From contig CAZICK010000029.1 of assembly GCA_964537505.1 (NCBI GenBank), positions 1-41,418 of the forward strand: DNA of 41,418 bases, given 5' to 3'. The stretch's first letter is position 1; every line of letters starts with the position of its first letter. The DNA comes from DAINBT01 sp036732785. GTDB lineage: Bacteria > Planctomycetota > Phycisphaerae > Sedimentisphaerales > SM23-30. This document shows positions 7,875 through 16,998 of this stretch, piece by piece. The position numbers were made by a program, and so were the translations under genes. The notes below the pieces were generated by a model, which was not told the origin of the DNA, did not search any database, and saw only the letters and a program-made list of their open reading frames with translations.

Positions 7875-9317
7875 TTAATCTGAATAGCGCAATGTTTCAT
7901 GCTCATCTACTTCATAGCCCCACTTCCTGACATATTCACTACCGTGTTTGAATTCGTCGCCACGTTCTTTTAGTTTTGCCGTCAGTTTCGCATCCAGATT
8001 TTCTTGTAAAGATGCTGTTTGGGGAGAATTAGCAAGATTGTTTTGCTGATAGTGGTCCTTTTGATTGTCGTAGAGCAGCCATGGGCCATAGAGGTCGCGT
8101 ACATACGTATATCTTTTCGTACGGATTCCTCGATACTCTTTGCCGCCATTTATTCGCAGCCACTGGCCGAACGGCGAGGGACATTCGATCAAAGCGGCGT
8201 TGTCCGGGGCCTTGACCTTACCGGCGAGGACCCGCGAGTAGTCAACACCTTCGACGCTTTTGGGGATATTCAGATCGCACATGGAAAGAAGCGTGGGCAT
8301 TATATCCGTGGAACCAAACGGCATATCAATATTCCTGCCTTTGTTGCCGAGTTTGGCGGGGTATCTGATAAGAAAAGGCACCCTGACCGATTCGTCCCAG
8401 GGTCTCTGTTTATTTCGGTGTCCGTGCGAATAGAGCATGTCGCCATGGTCCGAAGTGAATACCAGAATCGTATTGTCCTTTATGCCTGCCTTGTCGATAG
8501 CCTCTACGATATTTCCCATGCAGTCATCAAGGGCGGCAATATGCGCGTAATATCCAGCCAACTCTTTTTTTGCTGCTTTTGCTTTGTTTGCCGGGACATT
8601 AGGCCGCAGTTGAATATCCTCGGTTTTGAACATTTGCCGGTATTTTTCCGGAGCCGTCCCATAGGGGTCATGAGGCGGTCCCCACGAGAGCATCATTAAA
8701 AACGGCTTGTTGTTTTCGGCATGGGCCTTTATATACTCCCCAACGTCGCGAGTCTGAGCTATAGCGTCATAACCCTTCCAGTAAAGCTTTGTCGGGTCAT
8801 TGCCGGCGTAATAAGGTGAGTTGTTGTAATTATGCGTACATTCAAGGACTTTCCAGTAATCAAAACCCTGGCGACGATCTTCTGGGATGTAATTGCTGCG
8901 GCCGCCCGCATTGATGTGCCACTTGCCCACATAAGCGGTATCGTACCCGGCGTCTTTACATACTTCGGCGATGGTGATCGCTTCGTTTTTAAGGGGAGCA
9001 TCGTTAAGGAAAAGGCCGTGGGTCAACGGATACTGCCCCGTAAGCAGGCTGGCGCGGTAGGGCGTACAGACCGGACACGTAGAAACCGCATTGGACAAGT
9101 TAACGCTTTCAGCGGCGAGTTTGTCGAGATTGGGCGTTTTGCCGTGCAAATTTGGATCGCCGCCGTAACCGGTGGCTTGCGCCCGCCACTGATCGCCAAA
9201 GACAAATACGATATTCGGTTTTTTTTCAGAAGCTCGTCGAACACTTTGCAAACAACCGTCTGCCAGCAGCATGGTCGTACTTATTGCGGCAGTTTTGAGA
9301 AAATCTCTTCGTTTCAT
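7875..9317 (-). CDS. Exported sulfatase (arylsulfatase A-like)
   Basis: This 480-residue type I sulfatase has an N-terminal Tat-like RRDFLKTAAIS stretch (3-13) followed by a possible lipobox LADGC (18-22), so it may be membrane-anchored or periplasmic. The core opens at PNIVFVFGDQWRAQA (34-48); the formylglycine site is C84-T-P-Y-R88, followed by ASLLTGQYP. Later conserved pieces include GKWHINAGG (~136), LSWGPPHDPY (~210) and TSDHGDMLYSHG (~288). The substrate is not readable. It ends a long minus-strand series of glycan-degrading genes and lies 60 nt downstream of the DUF4091/DUF3863 fusion, so cotranscription is likely. Confidence 0.93.
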   Translation of the reverse strand: MKRRDFLKTAAISTTMLLADGCLQSVRRASEKKPNIVFVFGDQWRAQATGYGGDPNLHGKTPNLDKLAAESVNLSNAVSTCPVCTPYRASLLTGQYPLTHGLFLNDAPLKNEAITIAEVCKDAGYDTAYVGKWHINAGGRSNYIPEDRRQGFDYWKVLECTHNYNNSPYYAGNDPTKLYWKGYDAIAQTRDVGEYIKAHAENNKPFLMMLSWGPPHDPYGTAPEKYRQMFKTEDIQLRPNVPANKAKAAKKELAGYYAHIAALDDCMGNIVEAIDKAGIKDNTILVFTSDHGDMLYSHGHRNKQRPWDESVRVPFLIRYPAKLGNKGRNIDMPFGSTDIMPTLLSMCDLNIPKSVEGVDYSRVLAGKVKAPDNAALIECPSPFGQWLRINGGKEYRGIRTKRYTYVRDLYGPWLLYDNQKDHYQQNNLANSPQTASLQENLDAKLTAKLKERGDEFKHGSEYVRKWGYEVDEHETLRYSD

Positions 9318-9377
9318 GCTCTTTTATCCTTATTTCTTTACACGTTCCAAAACCAGCCCCCGACATTGTTTCTCCAA

Positions 9378-12300
9378 TTACCTGGAGCCGCCATTTATCA
9401 ACTCCGGGTATCGATCCTTGATTATCGCCTGTTCGTCGGCGTTCAATTGTCCGATAGAAATTGGCTTATCCTGCGGTCGAACTGCCTTCTGGTTGAGTCG
9501 GTTGAGCAAGCTCCAATTGCGGATGTGTTGAGATGGTTTTGGGTCGGTGGGTTCCTGGGCCTTGAGGTCGTAGCGGGTGAAATCGATGAGTTCTTCGGGG
9601 GTATTGGCTTGCCAGTTTCTTAAAAGGGCCAGGCGGAAATCTTTGTTCATAAACCATTTAATTTCCAATTCCGGTTCAGACCCGCACACTCCCGATCCGC
9701 GCTGGACGAAACGATAGTTGATATTGTCATTGTTTTTGAACTGCTCGCGCCAGAGCATGCCAAACTCGCCATTCGTGATACACTTTGCATCCGGCCAGCG
9801 CCGCCGCATTTCACTGAACCAAATAGCCATGCCATCGAGTCCGTTGCGTCCTTTATAGCCATATATTTTGCGTCCTTCAACAAGGCACAACTCCCAGATG
9901 CAAGTTACCCATGCAAAATTATTCAGCTCAAATCCCTTGTCGAAATGGGCGGCTGTGACGGCAAGCATCTCTTTGGTTCCTTGTTCGGTTCCTAATCTGA
10001 TCACGGTCTCAATAGGTCCTACACCTTGGCGACTGCCGCACCATTGGCCATCAACAGTTCTTCCGCCTGGATACCTTGCACTCAGAAAATCCATGGTCCA
10101 GCCATCGAGATTGACGCAATCGATGAAGTCTTCTTTGCCCTGTGCGGGCTTGCAGAAATGCTCCCGTGACGGGTAGTAGGGATAGGATATCGAGCCTTCA
10201 CCGTCACCATTGTCGATGGCATACTGGCTCCAGATATTGCCCTGGCAAACGTGGATCCCTTCTTCTTCGGCCAGGAATCTTAGATTTTCAGCGGAGAGAA
10301 AACCCGCGATGACACTTTGAGGACGGTATCCGGAGCCGACCATATCCGAAACCATCTGCAAACCTTCATGTAAGTCGAGATTAACCTGCTGACGTGTGTT
10401 ATACATATTGGCAAAATACGCGCCTGGGATAAAGGTGATCTCATCGCCGTATTTTTTATGATAGGAAACAACCAGGTCCCTCAAATCCCGGTAATTTGGA
10501 CGCTGATCCTTCAGTGCAAGCCAACTGAATGCCCATGTAATGCGGGCACCGGGCCAACCCTTTTCCACGGCTTGGCGAAAAGCACTGGCTTCCCGCGGAG
10601 AGTGAATACTCGATTCATCTTCACCATGAGCTACATCACGTGATGTTTCTATCTGATTGACGCGCACTACGGTGTTGAAAGTAAAAAAGCGGTTCCCCAA
10701 TAGTTGAAGACCCGGCTGCTTCAATGATTGAGCGGCACTGGCAGGTTGATCATGATAAACCGATTTTACGATTTCGTATATTAACTGTTTTCCTTCATTG
10801 ATAACGTCGGCGGCTGACCTGTTTTCAAGAGCATCGCTGCCAATTGAATCCATAAAGTCATTGAGTTTTTTGAATGCAGATACCGCTGTCGCCGATGAAT
10901 TTCCAGCGAGTTCTTCACGAAGTATTCTTATCTTTTCATAGTCCTGAATACCCTCCCTGAGTCTTTCAAATCGTATTGAGCTGCATGCATTCGGGTAAAC
11001 TAAATATGTATCGCCGCTTGGCCATTTGGTATATCTGGAATCAACTATGGGGTTTTGGGGCCAACTGTTATAAGCCCACCTCAAAAATCCGTCAAAGCCC
11101 TTAGCCGCCGCGAACCAGCCTTGGTAACATGATTCTGAAGGAGGTGAAAAGGTGAAATTATTCGGTTTTGGAATATCGCAGGCGACATAATAGGTTGTTT
11201 TCAGGTTTGCTTTCTTTCTGGATTCTATAACACCTCCTGAAATTTTACCGGTGTGCCTCCAGTTAGAACTGAAATCATATATTGACGAGTTAATAGCCTC
11301 ATAATAAAATCCAGCCATGGTGATTTTAAACTCAGGCGCGGTTTGCTTTAAAAAGCTGAACATATTTTTCATTTCCTCTTCTTCTCGTTCATCCAGTGCC
11401 AGGGTTGTTATATCCAACCAGCCCTTTTCTTTAAGATGTACTTTGAAGTCATTAAGGAAGTTTCGCCATAAAGTTTCGTACTTATCTGTCCCGGGAAATG
11501 CTTCCATTACAATAGTTTCAGAAGTTTCTTCGTCGAACCATGAGAATTTGTTACCTACAGGCACCATCGAATAGCAGTTAATCTGATCTTTAATGCCACA
11601 TTCCATTGCAAGTATGACGTATTGGTCAAAAACTGTATAGTCATAATCCCATGTGCCATCTTTTTTCCTGGTCCATTTTATCATTGAACCAAAATCATCA
11701 TAACATGGCTTATCATCCCCCCATGGTTTATCATTCAGGGTTGTTGTAATACATTTTTGTCCTGCATTAGCGAGCATTTTCAGGAGCGGCCGTAATAGGT
11801 TAATATGTTCCTGTGACCATAATTCCACTCCATGATATCTTGCGACGGCATAAGGATTTTGCCACAGGTCCAGATGGAAAGACCAATCACAAGGATCAGG
11901 CAGCAATTTGTTTAGCACTTCCAGGGTAATAACATGATTTACAGTACCGCAAGCCGACTGCCTGGAAATAGTTCCTTTATATATGCCAGCAGGTGTCTCT
12001 GGCGGTATATCCACAGATATCCATACCGGGCGGGTTCCGGGGGTATCAATTGTAAAACTGTTTGCATTGCTAAGCAGATCAGGGCTGAGATGGGCGGGAA
12101 TTTTATCTTTATCCCTGGGGCCACATGATCTTGATATCTCATTTAAGAACTCATCTGACAGGACATATTTGATAACAGAGATTGAAGTACTTTTTTTGCT
12201 AATTTCATAAGTGTCATTACTAAACCCGCTTGCTTTTATCGTTATGTTTTCTTCGCTACCAGTGGACCAGACCAGCAATTTACAACTAACTCGCTGCCCT

Positions 12301-12587
12301 TTCCAGCCTTGAAGTTTTATCGATTCTGCAATATTTCCCTCCGGAAGAATACTTTTCGAATAGGCAACATCAACCGATCCGAAACCAGAGTAGATACCAG
12401 GTGCGATATTTCCCCAAACTGACATGTCATATATATCAGGGTCAGCAGCTTCTGTCCGCTGTATCTGTGTTTCGCTGCAGCCGGCTGAGACGAAAAACGC
12501 AATCCCAACAATAATAAAAGCGGCTAAACGCAAAAAGTTCCTGTGAGATGTTTGTTTGCATTTGGCATATAAACTTTTACAAAACAT
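9378..12587 (-). CDS. DUF4091/GH123-like lipoprotein fused to a DUF3863-DUF3864 module
   Basis: This 1069-residue protein joins two normally separate families. The N-terminus has a lipoprotein signal (membrane helix ~20-34, lipobox VSAGC with C37). Residues ~55-230 form a beta-sandwich and ~235-560 a TIM barrel like DUF4091/GH123 (beta-N-acetylgalactosaminidase-type) enzymes; the Asp-Glu pair D399-E400 in LALDERE fits the GH123 substrate-assisted catalytic pair. From ~630 to the end the sequence matches DUF3863 then DUF3864 (GNRFFTFNTVVRVNQIE, ITFIPGAYFANMYN, ISYPYYPSREHF, FMNKDFRLALLRNW), known mainly from Bacteroidota and resembling polysaccharide-deacetylase folds. The linker at ~605-630 is continuous, without a stop. 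The ATG is the last codon of leader repeat copy A, with AAAGGA 7 nt upstream. Confidence 0.85.
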   Translation of the reverse strand: MFCKSLYAKCKQTSHRNFLRLAAFIIVGIAFFVSAGCSETQIQRTEAADPDIYDMSVWGNIAPGIYSGFGSVDVAYSKSILPEGNIAESIKLQGWKGQRVSCKLLVWSTGSEENITIKASGFSNDTYEISKKSTSISVIKYVLSDEFLNEISRSCGPRDKDKIPAHLSPDLLSNANSFTIDTPGTRPVWISVDIPPETPAGIYKGTISRQSACGTVNHVITLEVLNKLLPDPCDWSFHLDLWQNPYAVARYHGVELWSQEHINLLRPLLKMLANAGQKCITTTLNDKPWGDDKPCYDDFGSMIKWTRKKDGTWDYDYTVFDQYVILAMECGIKDQINCYSMVPVGNKFSWFDEETSETIVMEAFPGTDKYETLWRNFLNDFKVHLKEKGWLDITTLALDEREEEEMKNMFSFLKQTAPEFKITMAGFYYEAINSSIYDFSSNWRHTGKISGGVIESRKKANLKTTYYVACDIPKPNNFTFSPPSESCYQGWFAAAKGFDGFLRWAYNSWPQNPIVDSRYTKWPSGDTYLVYPNACSSIRFERLREGIQDYEKIRILREELAGNSSATAVSAFKKLNDFMDSIGSDALENRSAADVINEGKQLIYEIVKSVYHDQPASAAQSLKQPGLQLLGNRFFTFNTVVRVNQIETSRDVAHGEDESSIHSPREASAFRQAVEKGWPGARITWAFSWLALKDQRPNYRDLRDLVVSYHKKYGDEITFIPGAYFANMYNTRQQVNLDLHEGLQMVSDMVGSGYRPQSVIAGFLSAENLRFLAEEEGIHVCQGNIWSQYAIDNGDGEGSISYPYYPSREHFCKPAQGKEDFIDCVNLDGWTMDFLSARYPGGRTVDGQWCGSRQGVGPIETVIRLGTEQGTKEMLAVTAAHFDKGFELNNFAWVTCIWELCLVEGRKIYGYKGRNGLDGMAIWFSEMRRRWPDAKCITNGEFGMLWREQFKNNDNINYRFVQRGSGVCGSEPELEIKWFMNKDFRLALLRNWQANTPEELIDFTRYDLKAQEPTDPKPSQHIRNWSLLNRLNQKAVRPQDKPISIGQLNADEQAIIKDRYPELINGGSR

Positions 12588-12671
12588 AATTCAGTCCTTT
12601 CGGCGCTAATAATCTTATCCAAATACCTCAAGCCGCTAAGGTTTTGGTTTTTCAGCAGGTTTTACGAGGTT
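12585..12671 (-). repeat. Family 1 leader repeat, copy A
   Basis: On the minus strand the element begins AACCTCGTAAAACCTGCTG, 21 nt after the GH27 stop, and ends GAAAGGACTGAATT-ATG, where the ATG starts the 1069-residue protein. Its hairpin (12625-12642) pairs 7 bp around a CGGC loop, with two G-U pairs. The copy matches B closely over the whole length. Confidence 0.85.
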
Positions 12672-12692
12672 GGACGTTTTGTATTTAGCTAT

Positions 12693-14237
12693 TTATTTGG
12701 TTCCTGGAACTTCCAACTCAACGTCATAATAGACAGCGGACATTGGCTTACCCGAAACCGGCTCGGTATTATCGGCCCGAACGATTGCATGGTATAGACC
12801 CTTCTTCAGGCCCGACGTCGATATCGTGTTAGTCAGTGTTTGTTTATTGCCGTTTTTGCTTACCGTTACAGTTAACCAACCCGGAAGTTCCTTGTGCACT
12901 TTCCAGAGCGGTAAGTCATCACTGCCTTTGTTGCTTATAGTGATCGTTGCCGAGAGTGACTGGGCAGTTGTGTCGGTGGCACGTAGCGACACAAGATAAG
13001 AATCTGCGACAATGATCGGCGGTAGCGGGAACTTGTTGGTCTTGGAAATGCGAAGCATAACCACATCATTGGCGTCAACAGGAACCGAAATACCGTCAGT
13101 ATGAGGACCGGATGTCTTATGCGTCCATAAATTACGCACGTATAATGCATCTTTCTTGTCGATTCCGATATCCGACCACTCAATGCGAACGTCCGCAGGC
13201 GATGATTGTTGATTAAAGACGAGCACCGCCTGACTTCCATCGTACAAAGGCTTGCCCGCCCAGATGCTTACGTTGCCGGCACTTCGAACGATATGTCCCT
13301 GAATTCCCAAAGGATCCTGATTTACGCCAATCGCCTCTATGTTAGTCAGTATTTGTATTGTTGACGCCGACATATTGCGCAGGTCGTTGCCGGCAATGAG
13401 TGGCGAGGCCATCATGCACCACAGACTGAAGAGGCTGCGGTTCTGTGACTCGCTCAGCCCAGCCATTCCGACAACCAGCATGTCCGGATCATTCCAGTAG
13501 CCCGGACCAGCCCACTTGTACAACTTCTCGTTTTCAAATGCTATTGTTACTGCTAGTTCCCAGTCTGCACGGCCCGGCCCACAGATATCGCCAGTAGTTC
13601 GCCACAGATGCCCGACAGAGGCCGCCCACTTCCACGGTTCACCTTCGCCCCAACTGCAAAGACTGTGAACAATAGGCCGACCGGCAGCATGCTGTGCATC
13701 ATGCAACTTTGTGTATGTTTTTATAATATCCTGCCCCTCAGTATTACACCAGTCGATTTTGACATAATCGCATCGCCATTTGGCGAATTGTTTCATATCT
13801 TCAAACTCATATCCCTTGGTACCAGGCATTGCTTTGCTGCAGGTGAGCGTGCCGGCATCTGTATATAACGCGTATTTCAGCCCCTTTTTATGAATATAGT
13901 CCCCAAGCCCGCGTAAGCCGCTGGGGTAGCGTTTCTGGTTTGTTACAAGCCCGTTGTTACTGTCTCGGTAGAAACAGATTCCCTCGTCAGGCCCCACAAA
14001 CGAGTAGCCGACATCACGCATACCGGAATTGACAAGCGCATCGGCTATCTCCTTGATTAACTGTTCGTTTTGCGGCTCCTGGCCAAACTGGTTCCAGGGA
14101 TACCAGCCCATCGGCGGAGTCCGTACCAGTCCGTCATCCAGGCTATGAGCCTTTGAAGATTCTTCGGCCGAGGTTGTTGAGAAGCCGCACACAGCAATAA
14201 GCCATACTAAAGCAATTATTGTCATTGTTCTTTCCAT
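12693..14237 (-). CDS. GH27 alpha-galactosidase with C-terminal beta domain
   Basis: This 514-residue secreted enzyme has a Sec signal peptide (1-24, VWLIAVCGFSTTSAEE). The GH27 barrel (~38-320) shows PPMGWYPWNQFG (41-52), the nucleophile D162 in YVKIDWC, the acid/base D217 in WRTTGDI, and GYWNDPDMLVVG (~247). GH27 enzymes release terminal alpha-galactose (some alpha-N-acetylgalactosamine or arabinopyranose) with retention. A greek-key beta domain (~320-405) follows, then an extra Ig-like domain (~410-514; SATITISNKGSDDLPLWKV). The ATG lies downstream of leader repeat copy B, with AGAAAGGAAAA before it. It is probably cotranscribed with its flanking minus-strand genes. Confidence 0.93.
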   Translation of the reverse strand: MERTMTIIALVWLIAVCGFSTTSAEESSKAHSLDDGLVRTPPMGWYPWNQFGQEPQNEQLIKEIADALVNSGMRDVGYSFVGPDEGICFYRDSNNGLVTNQKRYPSGLRGLGDYIHKKGLKYALYTDAGTLTCSKAMPGTKGYEFEDMKQFAKWRCDYVKIDWCNTEGQDIIKTYTKLHDAQHAAGRPIVHSLCSWGEGEPWKWAASVGHLWRTTGDICGPGRADWELAVTIAFENEKLYKWAGPGYWNDPDMLVVGMAGLSESQNRSLFSLWCMMASPLIAGNDLRNMSASTIQILTNIEAIGVNQDPLGIQGHIVRSAGNVSIWAGKPLYDGSQAVLVFNQQSSPADVRIEWSDIGIDKKDALYVRNLWTHKTSGPHTDGISVPVDANDVVMLRISKTNKFPLPPIIVADSYLVSLRATDTTAQSLSATITISNKGSDDLPLWKVHKELPGWLTVTVSKNGNKQTLTNTISTSGLKKGLYHAIVRADNTEPVSGKPMSAVYYDVELEVPGTK

Positions 14238-14275
14238 TGTCTTTTTCCTTTCTGTACATTAATGAACTGAGATTT

Positions 14276-14314
14276 CTAATCTGGGATTTCCCTATTTACA
14301 CGGTGAAAAAACAT
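14276..14314 (-). CDS. 12-codon upstream ORF in leader copy B
   Basis: The ATG that ends repeat copy B has the same AAAGGACTGAATT ribosome-binding context that starts the large fusion protein in copy A. Here it opens a 12-codon frame (MFFHRVNREIPD) ending at TAG 14276-14278, 38 nt before the GH27 start. It is a candidate leader peptide; translation is inferred only. Confidence 0.35.
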   Translation of the reverse strand: MFFHRVNREIPD

Positions 14315-14399
14315 AATTCAGTCCTTTCGATGCTAATAATCTTATCCAAGATACCTTGAACCGTCAAGGTTTTAGTTTTTCAGCAGGTTTTACGAGGTT
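14311..14399 (-). repeat. Family 1 leader repeat, copy B
   Basis: Minus-strand element starting AACCTCGTAAAACCTGCTG, 17 nt after the stop of the acetylesterase gene and upstream of GH27. The hairpin at 14353-14370, ACCTTGA-CGGT-TCAAGGT, has seven Watson-Crick pairs. It ends in AAAGGACTGAATT-ATG. Confidence 0.85.
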
Positions 14400-14416
14400 A
14401 TCGTTCCTGTTGCTGA

Positions 14417-16969
14417 TCACCTTCTGCTGGGTGGTGGAGTCGCCTTGCCATGCTTAAGAAAGAACTCCAACAGTTTCTCGGATTCGAAGTACTCCGGAAT
14501 CTCCGCATGCCCTTGACCCGCGATCAACACCAGTTCGCCAGGACCATCCAGCACCCGGTAACGCTTAACCAGTTCGCCGCTGTTCTTCTCCAGAGGCACC
14601 ACGTCATCCTTGTCGCCGTGTAAATGCAGGATGGGCACCTTTGCTTTCGCCAGCGGCGCCAGGCGTTCAATGGGATTGTGCTGCGTGAGTTGTGCGTTCA
14701 GTTCCGCCTCGGTCATGCCATAGGCCCCGGCAGTGGCGCCAAGCCCAGGATAACTGGTCAGATCGCAGACGGGATAAATTCCGCCGATACACGCCACCTT
14801 TTGCGGGTTCTCGACCGCCCAGTTGTACAACATCAGGCCACCACGGCTCTGAGGCAGCAGGCACACCTTGGGCGACAGTCCGTATTTTTTGACCACGTGC
14901 TCGTAGAACCGGCTGTAGATATTTCGGCTTTGCGGACTGCCGAAGGAGTCGCCGACATTCGTTCCGCACACGTAGAAGCCCTGTTTCAGCAGGCGTGAGA
15001 ACAACCATGTCAACCGCTCGTTGGGATATCCATGCCAGTAGGACGGCGCATACCAGACCCACGGTTTGGAACCGTCCGCGGCCGCCTCCAACGGCAAGAT
15101 GACAAAACCCTGCACATCGCCGATCCGCAGTTCGAGACACTTGGACGCAAACCGCTTCGTTTCCTGCACGCTTACCGCCGGTTTCGGCTGCTTCATCAGT
15201 TCCAGCATTGCCTCGGCGAAGGCCTTGCCGATCTGTGCCATAATCTTGGCACTGCCCATATAGTGGTAATCGCCGTTTGAAGCGCCTTTGAGAATTTCCC
15301 TGTCCTTGAGCGGAAGAATTTCCTCCAACTGACGGTCGAGCTTCTCCCTGTCGGGTTGGGTAATGCCCTCAACCCAGAGATCAATCGCGGCATAATGCTC
15401 TGTCGAGCCCCTGCCGTACTGGTCATTGGCATAGGCCGCCAGCACGTTGACCCCCTTCTTCAAATATTGTATCTCTTCATTTCCGAGGATGATCGATCGA
15501 TAGTACGGTTTGTCATTCCACCAGATGTAGGTGTGAATCTTGTGTCCGTTCAAGTAGATATTGAATCCTTGTCTGGCCAATATGGCTATGCGATACGCCT
15601 CGTAGTTAAGCTCGTCAACTTCAAAGGTTGTCCGCATCAACAGGAATTCGCCCTCACCCCAGTTGGAGCGGTGTTTGTCCAGGGTGATGCCGCTGTGTTT
15701 CCAGTCGCCTTTTCCGATGGGGGCTTTGCCTTCCATCCATTGGCTGTCATCGAAACCGGGCATGTACCACTGCTCCATCCCGGCAGGAAGCGTAATGTCA
15801 CGGAATCGCCTGTCGGCATATTCGCCCAGCTTGTCCTTTTTTTCCCGGGGATCAATCGAAATGAATCGCCAGGTCCGGTCTTCCGGCAGCGGTTTGCCAA
15901 TCGGCTTCCAGAACGTTTCCCATTTTGATCCTTTGTCAATAGTGCCATCTTTGTTCAGCGTATGTGCCGTATCGACGATCTGGTTATACTCTTCCTGTTT
16001 GGGTTGCGCGGCCGCCATGGCATAATCCCAGAAGGGAGCGGTCTCAACGGCGATGACATTGCCTTTGAACTCAGGCATTTCCGCCGGAGCAGCCATGGCC
16101 GGCCGTATGTTGGCTAACCCGCCAGTCGCCTTATCGCCGTCCACGCCGATGACGCCGATAACAAATGGCATCTTCGGAGCCGATAAATCCTTGCGCACGT
16201 CGCGAATGAAGTGTGCCATCAGCTCGGAATAAAGGTCATAGCCGCCCGGTTTATCACTATTTGGGTAGGTCTGGCCGTCGCACATGTCGTTCCAGCCCTG
16301 AAACCAGACGAAGCCGGCTAACTCATACCCCTCTTTTTCATCATATACAGGACATACGCGTTTGATATCTTTCAGTACCATTTTAACATGGTCCATCATC
16401 ATTCGATAATAGCGACCTGTTGCTTCGGCTTTGTCGGCCCTGATCTTTTCAATATCCTGACCTTGCTTTTTAAGAATTTCCAATTGCTGTTCGTCAAATT
16501 GGTACGGTCCGGCACTGGGCGAACGAAAATCGGTGTTCAAAGATTTGCCGCCCCATGCGGTCTTGATGATCAGGATCGGAACGTCTGTTGCCTTTTCCAT
16601 GTAGATGCCAAAGGTAAACTCCGGGCCGATCTTGCCGCCGTTTTCGGCGGGGTTGTCCCTAGCCCCGTAGCCGGCAGTCAACTTGCCGAAACCTTCACCA
16701 AAAGTCTCCCAACCGGTGAAATACGAGATCCACACTTTATCGCAGATGCGTGGTTTGCCGCCTGGGCCGCGCATTTCCTTGAGCATTGGCGCGGTTGCAG
16801 GGTCGTCGGCGATGTAGTCAAACGTTTCGACCCTGGCATGCCCCTCCATATTTGATTGACCAGCCAGGATATAGACCTTCAGCGGTTTGGCGGCATCTGC
16901 CGCATAAGCATAAAGGCACAGGCACATTGTGACCAACCACAAGCTCTTGTTGAAACAACTCACTTTCAT
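14417..16969 (-). CDS. Sialate O-acetylesterase-like (SASA/SGNH) protein fused to an alpha/beta-hydrolase
   Basis: This 850-residue secreted protein has a signal peptide (1-26). Residues ~29-330 are a SASA/DUF303-type carbohydrate esterase: GQSNMEGH with nucleophile S39 and VWFQGWND (221-228). Residues ~365-535 look like a galactose-binding beta-sandwich, as in GH2 N-termini. Residues ~600-850 form an alpha/beta-hydrolase with candidate triad S708 (PQSRGG), D788 (HGDKDDVVP) and H821 (GQGHAE). The SASA class removes acetyl groups from sugars; the second esterase may remove another acyl or feruloyl-type group. Two different esterase folds on one chain is unusual. It starts 29 nt after the GH36-like gene, in the same transcription direction. 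Confidence 0.85.
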   Translation of the reverse strand: MKVSCFNKSLWLVTMCLCLYAYAADAAKPLKVYILAGQSNMEGHARVETFDYIADDPATAPMLKEMRGPGGKPRICDKVWISYFTGWETFGEGFGKLTAGYGARDNPAENGGKIGPEFTFGIYMEKATDVPILIIKTAWGGKSLNTDFRSPSAGPYQFDEQQLEILKKQGQDIEKIRADKAEATGRYYRMMMDHVKMVLKDIKRVCPVYDEKEGYELAGFVWFQGWNDMCDGQTYPNSDKPGGYDLYSELMAHFIRDVRKDLSAPKMPFVIGVIGVDGDKATGGLANIRPAMAAPAEMPEFKGNVIAVETAPFWDYAMAAAQPKQEEYNQIVDTAHTLNKDGTIDKGSKWETFWKPIGKPLPEDRTWRFISIDPREKKDKLGEYADRRFRDITLPAGMEQWYMPGFDDSQWMEGKAPIGKGDWKHSGITLDKHRSNWGEGEFLLMRTTFEVDELNYEAYRIAILARQGFNIYLNGHKIHTYIWWNDKPYYRSIILGNEEIQYLKKGVNVLAAYANDQYGRGSTEHYAAIDLWVEGITQPDREKLDRQLEEILPLKDREILKGASNGDYHYMGSAKIMAQIGKAFAEAMLELMKQPKPAVSVQETKRFASKCLELRIGDVQGFVILPLEAAADGSKPWVWYAPSYWHGYPNERLTWLFSRLLKQGFYVCGTNVGDSFGSPQSRNIYSRFYEHVVKKYGLSPKVCLLPQSRGGLMLYNWAVENPQKVACIGGIYPVCDLTSYPGLGATAGAYGMTEAELNAQLTQHNPIERLAPLAKAKVPILHLHGDKDDVVPLEKNSGELVKRYRVLDGPGELVLIAGQGHAEIPEYFESEKLLEFFLKHGKATPPPSRR

Positions 16970-16998
16970 TTCATGTTCCTTTCATGTATTGTTCTGCA

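Noticed and set aside
8019..8699. 226-codon plus-strand frame inside the sulfatase
   Set aside because: Antisense of a conserved sulfatase core; no independent signals.
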